This document shows positions 29,923-38,436 of a DNA stretch of 64,000 bases, in pieces. Both the position numbers and the translations under genes were made by a program. This stretch comes from Sphingobacterium sp. SGR-19 (GTDB lineage: Bacteria; Bacteroidota; Bacteroidia; Sphingobacteriales; Sphingobacteriaceae): NCBI RefSeq assembly GCF_011043555.1, contig NZ_JAAKGS010000002.1:1-64000 (forward strand). Direction: 5' to 3'. The first letter of the stretch is position 1. Every line of letters begins with the position of its first letter. The notes under the pieces are model-generated. The model saw nothing but the letters and a program-made list of their open reading frames with translations. It had not been told where the DNA came from and ran no database searches.

Positions 29923-32900
29923 TTATAGCGTTAGGTTTAAGTTGAAACCAAATGTGCGTGGAGTCGGAAGTTGTCCCATTTCGACGCCCGGCATAATAGT
30001 TGCACCATTTAAGGATGCCGTTTCGGGATCGAATATAGGAAACTTCGAAATCATCAGAAGTTCACGCCCATACAAAGCAACGGATAAACCGGACAGACGT
30101 ATTCTTTCTGCAAACGCAGCAGGAAATGTATATTCGAAACGTAATTCTCTAAGTTTCAAGTAAGAAGCATCTAGACTGTTGGTCTCTATATTTGCCCGAC
30201 GGTAATAGTCTGAATAGAATGAGTTTACCGCGACTTGTTTCGTATTCGGTGAGTAGCTTCCGTCTGCATTTTGCACCACACCATCGCCGATAATATAGCC
30301 TTCATCGCGGCCTTTTAAGGTGTGTTTCAATTTTCCTTGTTCGGACATTTTGTGATGTGTTTGTGAATATACGATTCCTCCGTACTGACCATCAATTAGG
30401 GCGCTGAGCATAAAGTTTTTATAACGAAACTCGTTGTGGAATCCTCCGCGCCAAGCTGGATAGGCATTGCCTATGTATTTTACGGGTGATCTCAACGAAT
30501 GTCCCGAACTCGCATCGAAGATTACCTGGCCCTCTTCGTTTCTGACCAAACCAGCACCCCATATGTCACCCGTGCCGCCTCCTTCTACAGCAATGATAGA
30601 TGCTGTACCGCTCGTCATAATAATTTGTTGCTGCCCTTCGATTTCATCGCTTAATTCCAATATCTTATTATTGTTTTTTGCCCACGTGATTGTCGGTGTC
30701 CAACTGAAGTCTCCTCTTACGGGACGACCGGTTAGCATGATTTCTAATCCATTATTCTGGATTTTCCCACCATTGATAAAAGCATAGCTGTATCCCGTTG
30801 TGATATCGACAGGTACTTCCAATACTTGGTTGATAGTTGTATTGTGATAATAGTTGACATCCGCAGTTAAGCGATTATTAAACAAGGAGAAATTAATTCC
30901 TGATTCAAATGAATTGGAGATTTCCGGTTTCAAATCAGGATTATTTCTCGTGCCCGGAGCGGTTACAGAACCGGGGAAGATGCTCTGACCAAATACCTTG
31001 GCTAAACGATAGGCTTCCGTATCGCTTCCTACCTGTGCAAAAGATACCCTCAGTTTGGCGAAGGATACAGCTTGTGGCAAACTAAAGATGTCCGATAACA
31101 CGAAACTGGTACTGATGGATGGATAAAAATACGAATTATTGCCTTTCGGTAATGTGGAGGACCAATCGTTTCGTGCGGTTAGATCTACAAATATCTTGTC
31201 GTCGAACGAGAAGTTAGCTAAACCGTAAAGCCCATTTACCTGTTTTTGCATCTGAAAAGGCTGTACGTATAAATTGTTTTGCGCATTAGATAGTTTAAAG
31301 ATGCCGGGGCTAATCAGACCAGTTGCTGATGTGCTGGTAGACTTTGCTTCTTCTTTTCGTATGTTACCACCAGCGCCAAGTGTCATCGATATCCTGTCCG
31401 TCAATTGTTCACGATAGTTTACCAAGAAATCAGTATTGAGTTCCATCCACATAGCATCCTGCTCTTTATAATAACCTTTTGCAAACTGTGCAGTACTCCA
31501 CGGACGCTTCATATCCCGAAAGTCCTGACGGTAGTTGAGTCCGCTACGTATCATGGCGTCCCATTTTTCGTTGAATTTATAATTCAATTGAACATTACCA
31601 TCCATATTGTGGCTTTTTAAGCCGTTGGTCATATCGTAGGCAATAATAAAAGGGTTATCAATGAAGGAGCTAAAGGGATGTATTTGTTGTATCTGTTCCA
31701 TGCCGGGTTGCCATTTTGGCCTGTAAACGTCGAGGTCAATATTAGGGTTCTGGAATATCATGAAATAAGCAATCGACTGGTTATTATAGCCTGTCGCCGG
31801 TAAATTATCGCTGAATTTATTTGTGTAGGAGATTCTGGAAGAAACTGACAGTTTATCTGTCACCTCAAATCTGTTATTAACAGCGGCGACAACACGTTCA
31901 AAGCCGGTATTTGGCATGATCCATTCGTTTTTGGTGTGTCCCAAAGAAAACCGTCCTGTGTATTTATCTGTTCCGGCTTCAATGGCAACACTGTTCATGG
32001 CGGTGAATCCTGTTCTCCAGAAGCCTTTAATATTGTCCTTGTATGGAACCCAAGGAAGCCGATCAGTAGATTGTTCACCGGTGGTCGGGTCATATTGAAA
32101 GTAAGACTGTCCATTAAACTTTGGTCCGAATGCACTCGAGGTGCTACCGGTATTGGGGCCGTCGTCCGATGGTTGATAGGAATAGAATAATTCGCCGTCG
32201 GCATTTCGCTGATTAGTGCCTTGTCCATATTCATATTGGTACTCCGGCCAGCGCAAGACATCGTTGAAACTGGTGTTGGAGTTAACGCTGATGCCTAGTC
32301 CTTTTCTTGTGGTACCTGATTTAGTTGTTACAATCAATGCGCCATTTCCAGCCCTACTTCCATAAAGGGCTGTTGCTGCGGCACCCTTCAATACAGTGAT
32401 AGATTCGATATCGTCGGGATTCAGATCACTTAATCCATTTCCGAAATCTACAGGGACGTCAGCTCCACCTACACCGTAGGCGTCGTTAACACCTGAACTG
32501 AGTTGACCGTTGACCATCGGGATACCATCAATAACAATCAAAGCCTCGTTATTTCCCGACAAGGAACGATCGCCTCTTAAATTGATACGTGTGGAGTTTA
32601 TCGGACCTGAGCTGGCTTGTGTCAAATTCAACCCTGCAACCTTTCCTTTCAATCCATCGCTCCAATTATTGCTGACAGCATTTGTTAATTCATCGCCTTT
32701 AACGGTTGATACTGCGTAACCTAACCCTTTGGCCTCTCTTTCAATGCCCAATGCCGTTACAACAACTTCCTCCACTTCTCGCGAACTGGTGGTCAACTGT
32801 ATCGTACGCGCCCCGCCATTATTGATCTGTTCGGAGTGGGAATTATACCCGATTAAAGCGAATGTAACATTTGCCCCCCGGTTTACTTGGATAGAGAAAG

Positions 32901-33168
32901 CACCCGACTCGTTAGTCGCGCCTAACGACCTTCCCTGGCTAGAGATGGTCACGCCAGATAGCGGTGAACCAGTTTCTTGATCACGAACTGTTCCTTGTAC
33001 AGTCACTTGTTCTTGATTTTGTTGGCTAATATGCGTTCGTGTAGTATTATTTGCCTCCGCCGGCCCGAAGGGAGTGAATAATAAGAATGCAGTTAACTGT
33101 AACATACAATTTCTCCTCGAAATCATATGGAAGCATTTTGCTCTTCCGTAGAGTAAAGTTCTCATCAT
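29923..33168 (-). CDS. SusC/RagA TonB-dependent outer-membrane transporter (cassette 1)
   Basis: A 1081-aa TonB-dependent channel. In order it has a signal sequence (about 1-40), a carboxypeptidase-regulatory-like domain (VQGTVRDQETGSPLSGVTI, about 56-130), the TonB box region EEVVVTALGI near 135, a plug domain with VIDGIPM, and a 22-strand barrel ending in FGFNLNLTL. There is no STN/FecR-interacting domain, so it is not expected to signal through an anti-sigma factor. The N-terminal ~60 residues are nearly the same as in the cassette 2 SusC, showing that the two genes are paralogues. Confidence 0.95.
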   Translation of the reverse strand: MMRTLLYGRAKCFHMISRRNCMLQLTAFLLFTPFGPAEANNTTRTHISQQNQEQVTVQGTVRDQETGSPLSGVTISSQGRSLGATNESGAFSIQVNRGANVTFALIGYNSHSEQINNGGARTIQLTTSSREVEEVVVTALGIEREAKGLGYAVSTVKGDELTNAVSNNWSDGLKGKVAGLNLTQASSGPINSTRINLRGDRSLSGNNEALIVIDGIPMVNGQLSSGVNDAYGVGGADVPVDFGNGLSDLNPDDIESITVLKGAAATALYGSRAGNGALIVTTKSGTTRKGLGISVNSNTSFNDVLRWPEYQYEYGQGTNQRNADGELFYSYQPSDDGPNTGSTSSAFGPKFNGQSYFQYDPTTGEQSTDRLPWVPYKDNIKGFWRTGFTAMNSVAIEAGTDKYTGRFSLGHTKNEWIMPNTGFERVVAAVNNRFEVTDKLSVSSRISYTNKFSDNLPATGYNNQSIAYFMIFQNPNIDLDVYRPKWQPGMEQIQQIHPFSSFIDNPFIIAYDMTNGLKSHNMDGNVQLNYKFNEKWDAMIRSGLNYRQDFRDMKRPWSTAQFAKGYYKEQDAMWMELNTDFLVNYREQLTDRISMTLGAGGNIRKEEAKSTSTSATGLISPGIFKLSNAQNNLYVQPFQMQKQVNGLYGLANFSFDDKIFVDLTARNDWSSTLPKGNNSYFYPSISTSFVLSDIFSLPQAVSFAKLRVSFAQVGSDTEAYRLAKVFGQSIFPGSVTAPGTRNNPDLKPEISNSFESGINFSLFNNRLTADVNYYHNTTINQVLEVPVDITTGYSYAFINGGKIQNNGLEIMLTGRPVRGDFSWTPTITWAKNNNKILELSDEIEGQQQIIMTSGTASIIAVEGGGTGDIWGAGLVRNEEGQVIFDASSGHSLRSPVKYIGNAYPAWRGGFHNEFRYKNFMLSALIDGQYGGIVYSQTHHKMSEQGKLKHTLKGRDEGYIIGDGVVQNADGSYSPNTKQVAVNSFYSDYYRRANIETNSLDASYLKLRELRFEYTFPAAFAERIRLSGLSVALYGRELLMISKFPIFDPETASLNGATIMPGVEMGQLPTPRTFGFNLNLTL

Positions 33169-33508
33169 ATTCTTTTTTAGTGATTTAGCTTGATCAGTCT
33201 ATTAAATATCTGTCCAACTCGGTTTATTGCTGTTTTCGGAAACGAAACCTGATGAAAGGTTCGCGCCTTTCTAATTGAACATGCTATTTAATAGTTTGTT
33301 TTAGCAATTGTTTATTATAAGTCGTTTAATGTATCAACATTTAGTATAAAAAATAGATAGCTGTTAAGACAATATTAAAAATAAAAAGTTGCCGGAGCAA
33401 ATAAAACGTAAATATATATAATAAAACCGTAGCAAAACGAAAGACGTAGGAGAGGATAAAAAAATGAATGTAACAACATCATGATAGAAAATGGATATTT
33501 GAACGCTG

Positions 33509-33552
33509 CAATACTAAGGATGATGTGTTAAATTAATGTTAAACAGAGGTTA
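33509..33552 (-). promoter_or_regulatory. Pho-box-like promoter of cassette 1
   Basis: On the plus strand, GTTA occurs at 33527, 33538 and 33549, exactly 11 bp apart. On the coding strand this gives TTTAAC-type repeats. Ten bases downstream of the last repeat (coding sense) is TAGTATTG (33516-33509), which matches TAnnTTTG at seven of eight positions. PhoB boxes are 7-bp direct repeats on an 11-bp period ending about 10 bp before the -10 element, so the geometry fits. The same spacing recurs at cassette 2. Confidence 0.6.
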
Positions 33553-33593
33553 TTAAAATGTGATGTTATTGATCTATATGTTTGAATAGGGAC

Positions 33594-33635
33594 AAAAAAA
33601 AGAGGCTGTCTCACATGTTTGATGGACAGCCTCTT
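33594..33635 (-). terminator. Rho-independent terminator of cassette 2
   Basis: A perfect 10-bp stem, AGAGGCTGTC (33601-33610) with GACAGCCTCT (33625-33634), is extendable by one pair and has a 14-nt loop. On the minus strand it is followed by a run of seven or more T. It lies 32 bases after the stop of the cassette 2 phosphoesterase. Confidence 0.9.
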
Positions 33636-33666
33636 CCAAAGGGATAAGGGTAGTCTTTTTGCACCC

Positions 33667-35643
33667 TTAGCGCATGGTATAGTTAAATGTTTTAGGTCGT
33701 TCCATTGTTTCGGTGTAGACGTTGCCGAACTCATCTTCTACGCTAATTTCTAGCGTAGAAGTTGCACTTGATGCTTTGACTAAGAATAAATGTGCCGTAT
33801 TTGTGGTAGAGAACGCGCTTGTCGGATCGGCATTGACATTGACACGCTGTAGGTCATAGGAAATAATATGCAACGGATCTTTTTTACGAACACGTGTATA
33901 AGGCAATATATTTCCGTTTTCCTTTACTGTAATCTTCCAATTGTCTTGGTATCCCCAAACGTTTACTAACACCTGATTGTCATCTCTTTTGGTGGCATAT
34001 TCTCCAGCTATTCCAGGAACTTTTTCTTTAAATGTGGCATTTGCATTAGGTGTATGTGCAGCTGCTGTAATATGTACGGTATTTAAATCATACGACCTAA
34101 ATTGATAATCTTTTTCATAACCAATGCTTTTGTAGTGCCATTGCTGGTTACGTCCCTCGTTTGTCCATACGGCATATCCTCCTGGACTGCCGTCTTTACA
34201 TATATGGTTGCCGGCGTAACCGTCTCTTCCGGTCCACCACCAAGTTGCGCTTACCGCACCGATATTGTGTTCCGAAACGTTAGAGCCGGTTGGCGTGATA
34301 CGGTAGTTAATGTGGGAATGCCCTGTCAATACTTTTACGTTGCTAAACCCAGAAAGTACACTAACAAGCTCTGGAGAGTTTTGCATGTAATTGTTGTAAT
34401 TTCCATTTGCATCGGGGCTCGAGTATAATGGAACATGCATTGCCACTACTACTGGGGTGCTCTTGTCAGTAATCTGGGCTAAATCTTTTTTCAGCCAGTC
34501 GATCTGTGCTTGATCAAGAACGCCATCATAGTCTCTTGCCCCGATAGTTCCAGGGATACCGCCGGTATTTTTATACACAACATTGTCCAAGATAACGTAG
34601 TGTACCTTTCCTATATTGACGGAGTAATATGTTGGTCCCATAAGGTTACGATAAGGTGCTGCTGCTAGCCAGTCATTGAGGCTGACGTAGGGATCGTAAT
34701 CGTGGTTTCCTATAACATTATAGACCGGGAAATCTAATTCTTTTACTAAGTTCAGATATTCTGCCAATTTAAAGTTGTTTGCATACCAATAGGCGTCCCA
34801 CGATTGGTCACCTAATGTTAAGCCATAGAACTTCTTATCTTGATTTTTATAATATTCATACGTTTTATTGATATCCTTAATAAAACCATCTTGGAATTGG
34901 GCTATATCATTGTTTCGGTTGGCAAGATGGATGTCCGCAAGAAAAGCAACCGCGTTATTTTCGTTGTTAACAGCTGAAAGTTCAAAGTCTTTTATCTCAG
35001 CATCCGAAGTAATTCCGCTGAGGTTTTTGAAAAACTGCGGTATGCCATTCTGGACGGCTACTTCATAATTGGAAGGAACAGAAATAAAGACTTGACCGTT
35101 TTTCTTCTGAGAAGACAAATAGTATACACCATTTTCATCCGTTTTAGCCACTTCTATACCGTCTGATACGACCACATTGGCAACACCATTACCAGCACTG
35201 AACACTGTCCCCTTGATAGTCATACCCTCCTTATCGGGGATGTCGGTGTTAAATACATGGTTGACATTGGTTTTACCTAAAAGCTGATTGAGTTCACCGC
35301 GGCGTATACGAACCTCGTAGTCTCCATCTTTTAATAGGTCGGAATAAGCTAACACAATCTCATCTTCATCGATGTTGGATATACTAAGCTCGATGGTCTC
35401 TCCTTGTCCGCTTTTCGGTACAAAGGAGATGATGTCTTCTTCTTCAAACTTCCTGCCTTTGATGCGGATATCTTCGGGCTGGGTCATGGAAATATTGTAT
35501 ACTAATGGGATGTTGATGTGGGTAACCTTAATTTCCGTTATTATTTTATCTTCGATTCCTTGTGCAATGTCATCTTTACACGCTCCCATAACCAAGACGA
35601 TAAACAAAGATAACAAAGAGAATAATTTGTAGTATTTCATCAT
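33667..35643 (-). CDS. Calcineurin-like phosphoesterase lipoprotein (cassette 2)
   Basis: This 658-aa protein has a lipoprotein signal (VMGAC, Cys22). An IPT/TIG-like beta domain (about 35-135) comes first, then a regulatory beta domain (GTVFSAGNGVANVVVSDG), the metallophosphoesterase core and a C-terminal beta domain. Metal motifs are LADIHL, LTLGDQS, VIGNHDYD, VAMHVPLYS and TGHSH. It shares the three-part core with the cassette 1 enzyme but adds ~130 N-terminal residues and is lipid-anchored, not Tat-exported. It is the last gene of its operon. It is likely to dephosphorylate substrate at the outer membrane next to SusCD. Confidence 0.9.
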   Translation of the reverse strand: MMKYYKLFSLLSLFIVLVMGACKDDIAQGIEDKIITEIKVTHINIPLVYNISMTQPEDIRIKGRKFEEEDIISFVPKSGQGETIELSISNIDEDEIVLAYSDLLKDGDYEVRIRRGELNQLLGKTNVNHVFNTDIPDKEGMTIKGTVFSAGNGVANVVVSDGIEVAKTDENGVYYLSSQKKNGQVFISVPSNYEVAVQNGIPQFFKNLSGITSDAEIKDFELSAVNNENNAVAFLADIHLANRNNDIAQFQDGFIKDINKTYEYYKNQDKKFYGLTLGDQSWDAYWYANNFKLAEYLNLVKELDFPVYNVIGNHDYDPYVSLNDWLAAAPYRNLMGPTYYSVNIGKVHYVILDNVVYKNTGGIPGTIGARDYDGVLDQAQIDWLKKDLAQITDKSTPVVVAMHVPLYSSPDANGNYNNYMQNSPELVSVLSGFSNVKVLTGHSHINYRITPTGSNVSEHNIGAVSATWWWTGRDGYAGNHICKDGSPGGYAVWTNEGRNQQWHYKSIGYEKDYQFRSYDLNTVHITAAAHTPNANATFKEKVPGIAGEYATKRDDNQVLVNVWGYQDNWKITVKENGNILPYTRVRKKDPLHIISYDLQRVNVNADPTSAFSTTNTAHLFLVKASSATSTLEISVEDEFGNVYTETMERPKTFNYTMR

Positions 35644-35671
35644 TGTAGTATTAACATGAACTATTTATTAA

Positions 35672-36940
35672 TTAATAGCTTTTGAATATAGAAATATCGT
35701 CTATACCTAAACGGCCATTGCTAACGGTAGCATTACTACTACCTAACCCCAGTTTGTTAACGCGAAAGCGGACAGGGCCTTCAATATTCATCAAGAAAAT
35801 GGCTTGCTTGCTATCCATGCTTTGCGTGGTCGTATGGGCGTCAGAAATAGGTTCGCCTACACGAGTCCATGTACTTCCTCCATCTTGTGAGTATTCCAGT
35901 TGGAAGGTAGAAGATCTATCGTTCCAGTAAGAGCCGTAGAAAAATGTCACTTTAGAGGCTCCTTCCGGTACGTCAAAGTTCATTTGAAGATATTCGTCGT
36001 CAGAGCGATTCTGTTGCATCCGGATAGCATATTTGCCGGACACAATACGGTCACGGCCTGGTGTTTCTCCATAAATTGCCTGATATAGATGCCACTCCCC
36101 GGTATGGAATATAACGTTATTATTAATCTCCGGCATGTTGTAGCTGCCTTTCGGCCTGTCTGGACTTTCAAAGGTTTCCGGCCAATTTGGATATATCTTT
36201 CCACTTGGATAGGCCATACCCTCATATGTTAACAATCGGAGCTGAATATTGTCATTCTCTTTGTAGGCAATTCCTCTGAACGTTGCGCTAGGTGCAACGG
36301 ATTCTTCGGCAAATGTGGCCTGCTCAGAGGTGAATAAGTTCACGATATTTTGCTCATTATCGATGAGCGGCTTGTTCCCTTTGATAGGTGTACCGGGAAC
36401 TGGCTCGTTTTGTAGATCGGCAGTGATTTCGACATAGGTTGACTCGTAATCTTCAAACCTTCTGTTCAGCGCGCCTATGGAAATAGCTCTTGGTTGCACA
36501 GGATTATCCCTATTGATAGTAGATATGTTGTTGGCATTTAATCCGTTTAGAACTAGTGAGCTGTTTTTCCGCGAAAGTTTCAATCCTTCCACATTGATTT
36601 GAACAGAATCACCGAGCTTGTATTTGGATACATCATCTACTTCCACCAATATTCCTCTTACCTGGTTTCTCCAAGTGTTTTGTACCGCAATATAGCTAGA
36701 CGGAAAATTGTTGCCTTCATGGTTGGATACTACGAGTGCTTTTGTATATTTTGCATGATCCAATGTCTCTGAGTCTAGAATGACTTCGCTTTCCTTAAAA
36801 TGATTGCGGACGACATATAGAGATATTTCCTCGTTGTTTTTTCCGAGAGAATAATTGGTGTCCTCCTTTATACAGCCTGAAAGTAGCAGAAGAGAAGAAA
36901 TCCCGGTATATAGTAATGTTTTAACTGTATGTATTTTCAT
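35672..36940 (-). CDS. DUF5689 domain lipoprotein
   Basis: A 422-aa lipoprotein (LLSGC, Cys23). The N-terminal half fits DUF5689, a Bacteroidota surface domain often found near SusCD pairs and exported nucleases or phosphatases: IAVQNT, LGDSVQINVEGLKLSRKNSSLVL. The C-terminal ~150 residues form a jelly-roll-like region (VTFFYGSYW, STFQLEYSQDGGSTWTRVG, ISIFKSY) that may bind ligand. It is 11 bases after the cassette 2 susD and 28 before the phosphoesterase. It is an accessory surface protein of this cassette with no counterpart in cassette 1; its exact role is unknown. Confidence 0.82.
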   Translation of the reverse strand: MKIHTVKTLLYTGISSLLLLSGCIKEDTNYSLGKNNEEISLYVVRNHFKESEVILDSETLDHAKYTKALVVSNHEGNNFPSSYIAVQNTWRNQVRGILVEVDDVSKYKLGDSVQINVEGLKLSRKNSSLVLNGLNANNISTINRDNPVQPRAISIGALNRRFEDYESTYVEITADLQNEPVPGTPIKGNKPLIDNEQNIVNLFTSEQATFAEESVAPSATFRGIAYKENDNIQLRLLTYEGMAYPSGKIYPNWPETFESPDRPKGSYNMPEINNNVIFHTGEWHLYQAIYGETPGRDRIVSGKYAIRMQQNRSDDEYLQMNFDVPEGASKVTFFYGSYWNDRSSTFQLEYSQDGGSTWTRVGEPISDAHTTTQSMDSKQAIFLMNIEGPVRFRVNKLGLGSSNATVSNGRLGIDDISIFKSY

Positions 36941-36951
36941 GATAAAAAAGT

Positions 36952-38436
36952 TTAGTTTTCAGGTTGCCACCACATTCTGCCATTAATCGTATTTCCACCT
37001 ATACGTGCAGAAGCTTCATCGTAGTTGATTTTGTTGATTGATTGCGTAATCAACGGATAACTTAATCGAATAGGCATTTTACCATCATTTTCCATTCCTG
37101 GTCCTGGATAAAGATCTAAGAATTTCGTTCTACGGTATTCATACCATTGTTGGAAATCTGTAAACAGCATAGCAAAATATTTTTGTAAGTGGATTTTTTT
37201 CAGTCGGTCTTCGTCAGAATCTGTCGATAGAAATCCTACTTTTGTGTTCTCGAAATATTCTTCTGGCACCTCTTTTCCCCACATTTCTATAGAGGATTTA
37301 ACTCCATTGTAGTATAAATCTTGCGCGTCTTGGCTGATATATCCGCGTATTGCGCATTCTGCGAGTATAAGCTGCAGTTCAGCGAAATTCATAATATTAC
37401 CGAGGCGTGCGTCCGACATGAGTCCTGGGTTTAGCGTAGACTGAGCCTCTGGTGTTGTTCCACGGGGATATCCTGATTGCATACCGGCATATACGCCTAA
37501 TGTAGCTTCGGTTGCCCAAGTGTCAAGACGCGGGTCACCCAGCTCTTGCATGTTGTTGATAAAGAACTCTGAGTACCCCTTGTTCCCATTGAAATCGATA
37601 GGTCTCGCATTTAGGTACGGGTTGAGATACGGCTGTTGATTAGTGAAATATAAAATGGCGGAGTCATCATGGCTTTCCATAATTGGATATTGACTGGATT
37701 TAGTCTCTATAATCTGCTTGATTTTGGCAATGGCATCCAGTTCCGTTTTATGGGATACGCGGAGAAGAAGTCTCAGATAAAGTGAGTTTGCAAATTTACG
37801 CCATTTAAGCGCATCAGATTTAAAAATAGGATCCATGTCCGCATTGGCAGCTGGAATTTCATCTTCTGTTTCTACATCAAGCAATTCGTTTGCTTGTTCC
37901 AATTTTAAAAATAGATCTCTATAGATGTCAACCTGATGGTCGTACACAGGCGTTGTGTTTAATTCTTGATAACCGAGATTACTTTCGAAATAGGGCACAT
38001 CCCCATACATGTCGGTCAATAAGGAACTCACCCAAACGTCGAGTACTCTCGAAATGCCTTGATATACTTGAAATCCCGGCTGCTGACCTTCGCCGGCTGT
38101 TTTATACATGTCCCGGATATTAGTAAGTTCGAGATACCATGATCGCCACATATATTCTGTTTCGGTCGCTCGGACGACGTAACGGTGGAACTCCAAGTTA
38201 TTGTTTGTGGTAACCGTGACCTGCATCAACTCATTGTTTACACGCAAGTTTCGATTGATATTGGCGGATATTGTTCTATACAGAGATGATCCGAGTAAAG
38301 CCTGTGGGGCTACGGTTGCACTTTCATTGGGATTTGTATTTATCTTCACAAAATCCTTAGTACAGCTGCCCAAAGAAACAATGGTAACTGTTGATAATAT
38401 AATAGATTTCAATTTTGTCTTCATAACCATATTCAT
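36952..38436 (-). CDS. SusD/RagB-type nutrient-binding lipoprotein (cassette 2)
   Basis: This 494-aa lipoprotein of the SusD/RagB nutrient-binding family has its signal ending at SLGSC (Cys25) and a KINTNPNESATVAPQALLGS N-terminal segment. The first ATG overlaps the susC stop by one base (TAATG), implying coupled translation. Methionines 3 and 5 are alternative starts and would give a more typical short signal peptide. It partners the SusC encoded immediately upstream. Confidence 0.93.
   Translation of the reverse strand: MNMVMKTKLKSIILSTVTIVSLGSCTKDFVKINTNPNESATVAPQALLGSSLYRTISANINRNLRVNNELMQVTVTTNNNLEFHRYVVRATETEYMWRSWYLELTNIRDMYKTAGEGQQPGFQVYQGISRVLDVWVSSLLTDMYGDVPYFESNLGYQELNTTPVYDHQVDIYRDLFLKLEQANELLDVETEDEIPAANADMDPIFKSDALKWRKFANSLYLRLLLRVSHKTELDAIAKIKQIIETKSSQYPIMESHDDSAILYFTNQQPYLNPYLNARPIDFNGNKGYSEFFINNMQELGDPRLDTWATEATLGVYAGMQSGYPRGTTPEAQSTLNPGLMSDARLGNIMNFAELQLILAECAIRGYISQDAQDLYYNGVKSSIEMWGKEVPEEYFENTKVGFLSTDSDEDRLKKIHLQKYFAMLFTDFQQWYEYRRTKFLDLYPGPGMENDGKMPIRLSYPLITQSINKINYDEASARIGGNTINGRMWWQPEN

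Larger units (their letters stand above)
33169..33666. other. Intergenic control region of cassette 1
   Basis: This 498-base region is homologous to the region upstream of cassette 2 (41688-42185, also 498 bases). It contains the cassette 2 terminator, a Pho-box-like promoter (33509-33552) and a ~335-base leader. Conserved blocks in the leader include 33428-33444 (16 of 17 bases shared with 41958-41974) and AAAACGTA at 33403-33410, which on the coding strand reads TACGTTTT and could be a second -7 element. No gene is supported. Confidence 0.75.
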
